A stretch of 64,000 bases of DNA from a virus. Positions within the stretch are counted from its first letter, which is position 1, and each line of letters begins with the position of its first letter. Below are positions 9,436 to 17,628 of this stretch, in pieces. The position numbers and the translations under genes are program-made. The notes beneath the pieces are model-generated. The model was not told the DNA's origin. It ran no database searches and worked only from the letters and a program-made list of their open reading frames with translations. The stretch is from the IMG/VR virus record IMGVR_UViG_3300046323_000360, positions 32,192 through 96,191 of that record. One strand, written 5' to 3'.

Positions 9436-11409
9436 TTAGAGCTCGATGGTTGCAGCAGCGGTGCCACCAGTGGTGTCGCGTAGTGCAGCAGCTACACCGT
9501 TGATGCTGATGGTCGAGGTGATCTTAAGAGCCTCAACACCAACCTTGGCTACGTTCTCGAAGGTTTCAACGAACATCTTGTAGTCGTTAGTACCAACAAG
9601 TGACGAGTCACGGATGATACCAAGGTCAAGAGTTCCACCATCAAGGAACAAGAAGGTTCCTTCAGCAAACAAGAACCAGTCGAAGCTGTCTGGGAACTCA
9701 AGAAGTGCAGCTGAGCCACTCTGAGTACCGAATACAGTTGCATCGAGCGAAGCTACTAGGTCAACGTTAGCGGTTGCTAGGTAGCCATCGATCTCTGACT
9801 TCGATAGTGATAGGGTTCCATCACCAGGCATCGACAAGGTTAGGTCTGCAGCCATAGCGTCATATACCCAAGCTGGGATGATTGCCTTCAGAGTGGTCTG
9901 AGGGTCAATGCGGTGACGTGAACGGTAAGCAGTAGCCGCACGACGGATCTGAACTAGGAAGTCGCGACCAAAACCAATTAGGTTAGTGGTAGTAACAGCA
10001 GTCGAAAGTGATCCGATGTTGGTAAGCAAGTTCTGCTCAGCCTCACGAGCGTGCTGTACAAGAGCAAGCTCGTTGTGACGAGCGATTAGCTCTGGGTAAG
10101 CGCGGCTCATTAGGTTACCAAACTGTAGCTGTAGAGTTACGGCGTCAGTCGAAACAGTGGTTTCGGTTGCAGCTGAAACAGACAAGCTAGTCTTGGTTGC
10201 GGTACCTGGAGAAGCATCTACAGCATTGGTCCATACACCAACAGCATTGGCATAGTCGCCAGTGTGGAAGGTAGGTGGAACGATGAAGCGGATACCGCCA
10301 CGGTCAGCCTGGAAGCGAGGCAATGCATCGCGAACTGGGCGAACTGAGGTAGCTCCCTGAGAGAAGATGTCGTACTTAACCTCGAATGGAGCCGAGTGAC
10401 CACCAGAAGCGGTAATCGCCTCAGGGCCTGAAACAGCCTGAATCTTGGTCCAGTTTGACTCTGCGTCTGTGGTTAGAACGCGCTCTTCTGGGAATGAAGT
10501 GGTTACAGAGGCAACAATGTGCTGCTCTCCATCTCCACCGTTTACACGGCGAAGAGAGTGAATTCTCTTCTCCATTGCCTGAGCTACTTCGCTCATGCTG
10601 TTGATTGTGCTTCCGGCTGTGTAACCAGGGATGTCAGCGCCCGCAGTGATTGCCACTGGAGCTGCTTCCGATACCTCGATTACAGGGAGACGGTCAGCTG
10701 GAGCCTCAAAGGTTCCTTCTGCTGCGGCGGTCACGGTTGCCTGCTCTTCCTGCTCTTCTGGAGCAATAGGTGTTGTTTCTTCTGATGTTGCTGGGGTTTC
10801 ATCTGTTGACGCTTCAGAGCCTTCAACTGCTTCAATAGCAGTGTCAGATACTTCTTCGGTGTCTTCAGGTTCGCTGGTCGAAAGTTCCGATCCATCTTCT
10901 GAGATTGTTGACGCTTCAGAGTCAATGTCAGCAGAAGCCTTTACAGGCTCCTTCTTCTCTTCCTCTTCAGTTTCCTTGGCTTCTTCTTCAGCGGTTCCTT
11001 CTTCAACCTGTCCAGGCTCCTCTTCAGGAGTTGGAGCAGTCTCTGTTGGTTCCTCTGCAGCTGGAGTTTCCTCCACTGGAGCTTCCTCTGCTGGGACTAC
11101 GTCCTCAACTGGGGCATCTTCATTCATAGCCATTTCTTCTCCCGACATCTCTGCCTCTCCCTTAACGCGCGAGGTTGCTTCCGCAGCCTTAGCAGCAAGC
11201 TCTTCAGCCTGTGCCTCTCGGCGAGAAAGCTCACCGCGAACGATGTCAAGTGAGTCAGCAAGTGACGTCATAGCATCAACTATCTCAGGAGTAGGGTCTG
11301 ATCCCTCAACCGATTCAAACTGCGAGACGATCTCACCCTGTAGCTCGGCGACCTGTTCGTCGCTAAGCTCAGCGATGGTGTCTAGCTGAGTTTTAATCTG
11401 GTCGTACAC
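9436..11409 (-). CDS. Major capsid protein with N-terminal acidic scaffold-like domain
   Basis: 657 residues starting at GTG 11409, four bases after AGGAGG. Residues 1-250 begin with a coiled-coil segment and continue as a Glu/Pro/Thr-rich acidic region, resembling a fused scaffold (delta) domain. From about 260 an HK97-fold-like capsid sequence follows (IRFIVPPTFHTGDYANAVGVW; AREAEQNLLTNIGSLSTAV; KAIIPAWVYDAMAADL; FLFAEGTFLFLDGGTLDLG). The adjacent protease (11534) probably removes the scaffold part during maturation. Confidence 0.9.
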   Translation of the reverse strand: MYDQIKTQLDTIAELSDEQVAELQGEIVSQFESVEGSDPTPEIVDAMTSLADSLDIVRGELSRREAQAEELAAKAAEATSRVKGEAEMSGEEMAMNEDAPVEDVVPAEEAPVEETPAAEEPTETAPTPEEEPGQVEEGTAEEEAKETEEEEKKEPVKASADIDSEASTISEDGSELSTSEPEDTEEVSDTAIEAVEGSEASTDETPATSEETTPIAPEEQEEQATVTAAAEGTFEAPADRLPVIEVSEAAPVAITAGADIPGYTAGSTINSMSEVAQAMEKRIHSLRRVNGGDGEQHIVASVTTSFPEERVLTTDAESNWTKIQAVSGPEAITASGGHSAPFEVKYDIFSQGATSVRPVRDALPRFQADRGGIRFIVPPTFHTGDYANAVGVWTNAVDASPGTATKTSLSVSAATETTVSTDAVTLQLQFGNLMSRAYPELIARHNELALVQHAREAEQNLLTNIGSLSTAVTTTNLIGFGRDFLVQIRRAATAYRSRHRIDPQTTLKAIIPAWVYDAMAADLTLSMPGDGTLSLSKSEIDGYLATANVDLVASLDATVFGTQSGSAALLEFPDSFDWFLFAEGTFLFLDGGTLDLGIIRDSSLVGTNDYKMFVETFENVAKVGVEALKITSTISINGVAAALRDTTGGTAAATIEL

Positions 11410-11434
11410 TGTACCTCCTAGGCCAGTTTGTTGG

Positions 11435-11457
11435 ATAACTGTTATTTTGACAGTTAT
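11435..11457. repeat. 8-bp inverted repeat in capsid gene leader
   Basis: ATAACTGT (11435-11442) and ACAGTTAT (11450-11457) form a perfect palindrome with a 7-base loop, about 25 bases upstream of the capsid ribosome site. A TTGACT hexamer lies just upstream on the minus strand, so it may be an operator at a capsid promoter or an mRNA 5' hairpin. Confidence 0.6.
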
Positions 11458-11533
11458 GGTGAACAGTCAAGGCCGAGGGACTCTACGCATGATACGCGAG
11501 GCGCTCTACCTATCACTAATTGTACCTTACTTT

Positions 11534-14500
11534 TTAGGTAAGGAGTCGGAGTAGCGTGCTCATCTCAGACTGAACTTCACCCTGAGAGTACACATCTGCA
11601 CCCGACATATAGGACTTAAGACTTGCAGTTGCAATGTCCGCATCCTTTTTACCGATCTTGTCTTCGACTCGGGAAATCATGCCTTTGATGAGATCCTTAA
11701 GTCCAGCAGGAAGATCGCTAAACCTTAGTTTGTCTGCGTCTTTTCCAAATGGAAGAGGCAGGTTAGAGATAACAGTTCCAAGTTCCTTGGCTGTAGCTCT
11801 TACATTTTCTAGAGATCTAGGGTTGAGAGCCTTAGAGTCAAGACGATCAATCATTTCTAGAAGCTTTCCGCTAGCCTTAGCTGAGTCCACGTAGTTACCA
11901 GCAAACTCTAGATTCTCTGCTGTCTGAACTTTATTCAGTGCATCCTGAAGACCTGCAACACCTAGATCTTGTCTTAGGCGAGCAAGAACCTTACGGTATT
12001 TACCGCGAGCATCACGAGGCTGAGTTACAGGTGTGTACTTAGTACGACCATTCTTATCATAAGCATCCTGAGCAGTAGTCTTACCAGCTTTGATATCTTC
12101 AGCTAGCTTAATCTCGTCTGCGGTCTGCTTATCTGCCTCAGCCTTAGCGTCTGCAAGTTTCTTTAGTTCTTCCTCAGAAATGGTCCCCTTAGCATCAGCA
12201 GAGTTGGCGAATTCACTGATTGATGCAATAATTGCACGCATCTCGTCTAGTGCAGAAGAAGCTTCCATAGATGAAGCAGACTTCCATTCTTCAGGAACTA
12301 GTACAGCAAGCTTTAGTGCACGAGCACGCTTACGTATGTGAGCGCGAACCTTTGCACGATCTTTAGGGTTAGAACGTCCATATGCCTTAATAGCATTCTT
12401 CAAGTCCTTCTCGTTACGGATTGGGTAAGAGCCATCTGGAAGCGCCGCACCTTCCTCGGCAAGAGCTTTACGCTCTTGCTCGGAGATAGTAGCTAGTTCA
12501 GCAATAGCTGATGCAACTAGAGCACGCTCACGAAGAGACTCTACCTGAGCAGATGCAGCAACAGTCTTTGGCTTCTTCCACTCTTCTGGAATTAAGTCAG
12601 CAACTTTGAGGGCACGAGCACGCTTTACAATGTGCTTACGAGCAGCTTCTTTATCCTTTGCACGTCCATAAGCGTGGATTGCAGCCTTTATATCATCCTT
12701 GGTCTTAATAGGGAAAGAACCATCTGGAAGAGCCCAGCCCTTAGAGGCATACTCTTCACGCTTTGCACGTGGGATGTAGCCAAACTCGGCTTCTGCACGC
12801 TGTAGAGCAGCTTCGGTAATTGCACCGAGTTCACTCATTTTCTGAGCCTTTAGAGATAGAGACATAACTGCTTCGCTCTTAAGAACTGCCATATCGTAGG
12901 CACCAGCTGCAACAAGAGCCATAACCTTACCAGAAGCTACCATTGCACGGGCAATCGGGAATCCTGGAACGTTAACCTGGCAAACTGCAACTAGCTCGAG
13001 TGAGCCACCGATTGGACGCCAGTCACCTGAAGGAGCAGATGCACGAAGTGCACGAATCTGAGCCTCAGTTACGTCTGGGCGTAGCGAGCCTGCTACCCAA
13101 ATACCGTAGTCATCTTCACCAGCGTGAACATCAGCAATTGCAGATGCGGTATCGTCGTAGTGCTTTGCTGCCTGCTCGGCTGAAGCGTGTAGGGAAGCGT
13201 GACCACCAGCAAGAGTCAGCTGACCTACTGGAACATCCTTACCTTCTGCAGTACGAACAACACCAGTGTGGAAGTAAGCGTACTTGCTCTTTGAGCGAGG
13301 TGGGCGGGTTGCACGAGGCATACCAATGTGGTTAACGTGCCAAGCAGCAATGTGACCAAAGATGTATCCATTAGTGTCAATGGTTAGCGGGGTAGCCTTG
13401 GTTAAAGCTGGCTTCTGGAACCACTCGCTAGGAGGAGTTACAGGGATTTCTGACTCTAAAAATCCAGAAGCAGTTAGAGCTTCGGCTGCTACGAACGAGT
13501 CAACAGACTCTTCGTAAATTCCATCTTGCGGAATCAATTCTTCCTCCTGATTAGCCGACTCCCCGTCGATAAAAATAGTGCATTCCTGGAATGCAGGCTT
13601 AGCTACAATTGTAGCAGCCATTACACGGGCATGATTTATGATGAGCTTCTGTTTACTGATTTCATCAGACTTTTCAGATGCTTCTGGTTCATATTCTTTG
13701 GCTTCAAACTGATCTAGGTCAGCAGATACTCCACGAATAAACCCGTTTCGTACTAGACGCTCTGCCTCTCGACCGTAAGGTCCAGTATCAAATACACCAT
13801 AAGCATTTCCGATACCATCTTCAGTACGCTCCATGTGGTCAATTCGACCAACAACTACAGAACCATTGTGACCTTCACCAGTTTTGATCTGCCATAGCAG
13901 AGGAAGTGGTAGATCACGAACTTCAATAGCATCCTTCTTGAACTTACGTCCATCCCCAGATTCCATTGTCTCGGGTATTAGAAGAGGAATTTTGAAACTA
14001 GCTCCATTAGAGTTTCCAGATGCTACTATTCCTAGTACACGCTCGCGTGCAAAATCTGCCTTAGCAGTAAGTGCTGCTGCAGCAATCATTGCAGTATCCA
14101 TCTCTTCTTCAGAGTTAAATAGGGAGAAGTATGCTTTGTTATTGTTTTTCCCCGGGTTAAATTTACTACCAGTGTAGACACCAGTAACTTCTTTATGGCG
14201 CAACTGACAATATCCCTTAGCGCGAACTCCCATGTATTTCGTTAGGTGTCGCACGCAACGAGTCCAATCTCCTGGAGTGCCCCAGCGGATCTTTAGTGCG
14301 CCTTCGCCTCTAGTCCAGTAGTGGCGAAGCTCTTCAGCATTACCCTTGTTACGATCTAAACCACCAGCAGCAATGAGTGCAATGAACTCATCATCCGCGC
14401 ACTGAGAGATTTCTTCCATTGCTTCGATAATCTCAAAGTCTGGCTCCCACTCGTTATCGTAGATATCATCGTGCTCTGCTTGAATATCTTCTACAGGAGT

Positions 14501-16708
14501 AAGTAGATGCTTGTCCTCTATGTAGCCAGGAACTCCAGTATCTTCTGCCCATACTTCTTCCATGATGTATTCATCATTAGAGAAGTTACCGCGGTCGCGC
14601 TTTGCGTGAGTAGCAGTGTAGTAGCCGAGAGCATCCTTGTGGCGAAGCTGGCAATATCCCTTGGCACGTGGGCCCATATATTTGGCTAGGTGCTTAACGC
14701 AACGCTTCCAGTCGCCAGGGGTTCCCCAGCGAATCTTAGCAGCTCCCTCTCCACGTACCCAGTAGCGGCGAAGTTTCTCTGCATTTCCACGGTTACGGTC
14801 TAGACCACCGGCAGCTGTTAAAGCTTCGATAGGGTCTACCTCTAGAAATGAAAGGAATACCTGAGCAAACAGACTTGCAGCGATAGGGGTCTTAATTCCA
14901 TCTACCTGCTTCAGTATGTCGTCAAGAATCTCATTAGTAATCATGACTACAGGAGGTGGAGTGGCAGACTGCATATCTCTAGCAATCTGAGGATCCTCTA
15001 CCCATTTCTTATCTTGTCTCTTGAAAGTTGCAGGAGCAGTGCTGGTAGCACTAGCAGGAATAAGAGCGACCAAATCCATAACTGCAGCAGGGTCTTCAGG
15101 AGATACGATAGCAAAATACTTTGGCGGGACATCAGTAGTTTCTGGGGTCAGAGCAGTATCTGACCCGGCAGCAATAATTGAAAAATTACCTTTAAACTTG
15201 GTAATTCCCCAGCGAGAAGTAGCTTTAGCAGCATCGGCGGCACTACTAGGCTTATAAGACTTACGCATGTCTGAAACATACTTAGTCCAGTCGGTAAGCA
15301 TGGTATGAATTTGCTTAGCATCCATCGGAGGAAGAGTTCCAGGAATATGTGCTTTTGGCTGATTAATTGGAGTGCGAGGTTCTCCAATAATTCCAGAAAG
15401 ATCTATAACGTTTGGCTCATTAGACACCTGAGTAGCATTGGGTCTAGATGCATTGGTATTTCCCTCTGGATAAAGAAATTTACCATCAACATTGACTTCA
15501 TTACCAGAATCTAGTTTTACCTTTACGGTCCCATCTGGATTGGTGCCTACTACAGTACCCTTGCCTTTAGTTTGGTCGTTTCCAACAGCAACTCGATCGT
15601 TACTCTTGATCCACCAGCCTTTAGCATTTCTAGACTGCTTCTGTACGTTCTGAGATCTCTCGTCTGGCGTGTAGCCATCAGACGGAGCAGCATTAGGGTC
15701 GGAACCAGTAGAAGTAGGGTTAGCAAACTCGTTTGCCGATGCCATAAGAACTAGGTCTAGGATATCTATATCTTCAGAGATAATCCCCTGAGCCATAAGC
15801 TCGGCTTCATCAGCATCAATGGTGTCGATGCTTACAGCCGAGTAAGGGTCTGAAGCAAGTCTTCCAGCAATGATTACAGCAGATTCAGGGTCAATGATGA
15901 AATAGTCATAATCTATCTGCTGATCTGAGTCAGCATCAAGAGCAGCATCTAGTGACCAGATATTGGAGTCAATGTCACCTAGGTTGTCCCAGGCATTGTC
16001 ATCCCAAAGGGCAACAGCTCCGTTTATGTCTACCTTATATAGTCGATCAATTCGACCATCGTTAAGTCTAACTCTGGCTACAAACTCTGGACCGTAGGTC
16101 TCATCAAGTTCATATGCCTCATCAAATGCTCTAAGTGCATCTATGTTAGGTCCGCTAGCATCGGCAGTTAGTGCGTTCTCACGCTCTACTATCTTCTTAG
16201 CCCAACGCCATCCAGCATCTCCACCCCAAAGTGCCCAAGCGATACGCCCGTTAGATGGGAAGTTATCTTCTCCAGGCTCCCAGCCTTTACCCTTCTTGTC
16301 AACTTCGTGACGAGGGAAATACTTAGCAACATGTCTAAGCTTTTCAATACCAATCTGCCCGCCTTTAGCAAGAGTGCGAGCAGTATTCATACCTACCGGG
16401 GTTCCGCCGCGGTGGTGCTCCTTGTGCCACTCCAAAGCCTTCTTTGCTTCAGCCTGGACGCCACTAGGAATGGTATACATTCTGCTACCAGAAGCAGAAA
16501 TAGGAGTGAGAGCATTGAATGATTTCTCGACTAGCTCCATAGTAGAGGTAGAGAACTCGATTGCAGCCTGAGACCATGTTCTCTTGCTAGAAAGGTGCTC
16601 TAGGTCACCAGTCTCGACTATTAGGTTGAGATTGATGTCTACAACAATCCCCTGACCGTCTAGCCCAAAAAGGGCAAGGTTGCTGGAGTGTCCAGAGTAT
16701 TCAAACAT
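11534..16708 (-). CDS. Modular capsid maturation protease polyprotein
   Basis: 1724 residues. Seen in order: a module around 76-172 (GGTPVGMNTAR, RHEVDKKGKGW, GRIAWALWGGDAGWRWA); two copies of a GGLDRN-GNAE-LR-YW-RGEGA-KIRWGTPGDW module near 630 and 780; a prohead-protease-like domain about 880-1050 with GEGHNGS and GVSADLD carrying candidate catalytic His and Ser; a segment near 1100-1275 (GYIFGHIAAWHVNHIG, GGHASLHAS) common in actinophage proteases; two copies of an ALPDG-(S)-(F/Y)PI--(K/R)-(D/E)(D/K)(I/L)K-AI-AYGR-RARALK module near 1310 and 1410; and a helical C-terminus. Protease role rests on the central domain and position before the capsid gene; the other modules are unassigned. Most prohead proteases are several times shorter. 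Confidence 0.8.
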   Translation of the reverse strand: MFEYSGHSSNLALFGLDGQGIVVDINLNLIVETGDLEHLSSKRTWSQAAIEFSTSTMELVEKSFNALTPISASGSRMYTIPSGVQAEAKKALEWHKEHHRGGTPVGMNTARTLAKGGQIGIEKLRHVAKYFPRHEVDKKGKGWEPGEDNFPSNGRIAWALWGGDAGWRWAKKIVERENALTADASGPNIDALRAFDEAYELDETYGPEFVARVRLNDGRIDRLYKVDINGAVALWDDNAWDNLGDIDSNIWSLDAALDADSDQQIDYDYFIIDPESAVIIAGRLASDPYSAVSIDTIDADEAELMAQGIISEDIDILDLVLMASANEFANPTSTGSDPNAAPSDGYTPDERSQNVQKQSRNAKGWWIKSNDRVAVGNDQTKGKGTVVGTNPDGTVKVKLDSGNEVNVDGKFLYPEGNTNASRPNATQVSNEPNVIDLSGIIGEPRTPINQPKAHIPGTLPPMDAKQIHTMLTDWTKYVSDMRKSYKPSSAADAAKATSRWGITKFKGNFSIIAAGSDTALTPETTDVPPKYFAIVSPEDPAAVMDLVALIPASATSTAPATFKRQDKKWVEDPQIARDMQSATPPPVVMITNEILDDILKQVDGIKTPIAASLFAQVFLSFLEVDPIEALTAAGGLDRNRGNAEKLRRYWVRGEGAAKIRWGTPGDWKRCVKHLAKYMGPRAKGYCQLRHKDALGYYTATHAKRDRGNFSNDEYIMEEVWAEDTGVPGYIEDKHLLTPVEDIQAEHDDIYDNEWEPDFEIIEAMEEISQCADDEFIALIAAGGLDRNKGNAEELRHYWTRGEGALKIRWGTPGDWTRCVRHLTKYMGVRAKGYCQLRHKEVTGVYTGSKFNPGKNNNKAYFSLFNSEEEMDTAMIAAAALTAKADFARERVLGIVASGNSNGASFKIPLLIPETMESGDGRKFKKDAIEVRDLPLPLLWQIKTGEGHNGSVVVGRIDHMERTEDGIGNAYGVFDTGPYGREAERLVRNGFIRGVSADLDQFEAKEYEPEASEKSDEISKQKLIINHARVMAATIVAKPAFQECTIFIDGESANQEEELIPQDGIYEESVDSFVAAEALTASGFLESEIPVTPPSEWFQKPALTKATPLTIDTNGYIFGHIAAWHVNHIGMPRATRPPRSKSKYAYFHTGVVRTAEGKDVPVGQLTLAGGHASLHASAEQAAKHYDDTASAIADVHAGEDDYGIWVAGSLRPDVTEAQIRALRASAPSGDWRPIGGSLELVAVCQVNVPGFPIARAMVASGKVMALVAAGAYDMAVLKSEAVMSLSLKAQKMSELGAITEAALQRAEAEFGYIPRAKREEYASKGWALPDGSFPIKTKDDIKAAIHAYGRAKDKEAARKHIVKRARALKVADLIPEEWKKPKTVAASAQVESLRERALVASAIAELATISEQERKALAEEGAALPDGSYPIRNEKDLKNAIKAYGRSNPKDRAKVRAHIRKRARALKLAVLVPEEWKSASSMEASSALDEMRAIIASISEFANSADAKGTISEEELKKLADAKAEADKQTADEIKLAEDIKAGKTTAQDAYDKNGRTKYTPVTQPRDARGKYRKVLARLRQDLGVAGLQDALNKVQTAENLEFAGNYVDSAKASGKLLEMIDRLDSKALNPRSLENVRATAKELGTVISNLPLPFGKDADKLRFSDLPAGLKDLIKGMISRVEDKIGKKDADIATASLKSYMSGADVYSQGEVQSEMSTLLRLLT

Positions 16709-16716
16709 AAGTGGGG

Positions 16717-17082
16717 TTACTCCTGGGTAGGAACGCTAATGATGTCCTTGTGGTCAATAATCTTGACTGCATACTTCTCTAGCTCACTGACATCTAGCTC
16801 GCCATTGTCGTACATTTTTACAGCAACGTGGTCACCATCAAAATCTTCAGATAGGAGAGAATCATCAACTACACCATTATCCTCGTCCGAGGACCAGTCG
16901 AGCTGATAGATATCATCCTGAGCTAGGTCAGTATCGATACGACTTTCTTCGCGAGTGACAAGATCCCAGGTACCGCCAGTGCGAATGAACATACCCATAG
17001 GAAAGAAGGCAAATAAGCCCTCAATGGAATCATCCTGAGGGTTCACATAGAACCAAACTGTTACTATATCGTCCATTGCCAT
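16717..17082 (-). CDS. Hypothetical acidic protein in head operon
   Basis: 121 residues, acidic (SSDEDNGVVDDSLLSEDFDGD), with an N-terminal beta-rich part (TVWFYVNPQDDSIEGLFAFF). It ends nine bases before the protease start and is clearly in the same operon. No family recognised; it may be a cargo or chaperone for head proteins. Confidence 0.6.
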   Translation of the reverse strand: MAMDDIVTVWFYVNPQDDSIEGLFAFFPMGMFIRTGGTWDLVTREESRIDTDLAQDDIYQLDWSSDEDNGVVDDSLLSEDFDGDHVAVKMYDNGELDVSELEKYAVKIIDHKDIISVPTQE

Positions 17083-17150
17083 TGGCTTAACTCTCTCTGT
17101 TGCTGAGGGAAATATCTCTATACATAGAGTATAGTCTTATTTTACCATCA

Positions 17151-17627
17151 TTATTGATTATTGTTATTATTGACAGTTATATTATTGATATCCCTAAAAA
17201 CAATTTCTTTGGCAGCCTCTGGGACCGTTCCAAGCATTAGTTTTAGATCAGAATCAGATGCTGTCTTTAGATCTAGATATTTCTTTATATGCTTACCAGA
17301 CTCTAAATCATCATATGAATATGAAATCATAGTCTTATAGCTACGAATATTTCGATTAGCTACCCTAGCTTTTAGTCGATCTTCTATTCTAGATATGAAT
17401 TTAATAAACTCGTCTGAAAACTGCAGCTCTTCAGCAGAATTCTTAAATTCTATTTGCTTTGCTTCATCTGTAATTAAGTCTTTAAACTTATCTGATGTGC
17501 CATAGAAGTAGAAATTGTCTGCATGCTTGTCCCAGGTTGCGCCGTCAGAGCTGTAGTAGTCAGACTGGTCAGCATTTAGCAGGGCACTACTGACTCTGGC
17601 TACGCTTATTACTTTTGATGTGCTCAT
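17151..17627 (-). CDS. Hypothetical protein following the effector ORF
   Basis: 158 residues, start ATG one base after the stop of the ART-containing ORF. It is helical and charged with a poly-Asn C-terminus (NNITVNNNNNQ). No recognisable domain. Tight coupling suggests a role with the upstream multidomain protein. Confidence 0.6.
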   Translation of the reverse strand: MSTSKVISVARVSSALLNADQSDYYSSDGATWDKHADNFYFYGTSDKFKDLITDEAKQIEFKNSAEELQFSDEFIKFISRIEDRLKARVANRNIRSYKTMISYSYDDLESGKHIKKYLDLKTASDSDLKLMLGTVPEAAKEIVFRDINNITVNNNNNQ

Positions 17628-17628
17628 G

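Noticed and set aside
10631-11389. Long plus-strand ORF (252 residues, Ser/Val-rich)
   Set aside because: It is the antisense shadow of the Glu/Ala/Thr-rich scaffold part of the capsid gene; low-complexity and no ribosome site.
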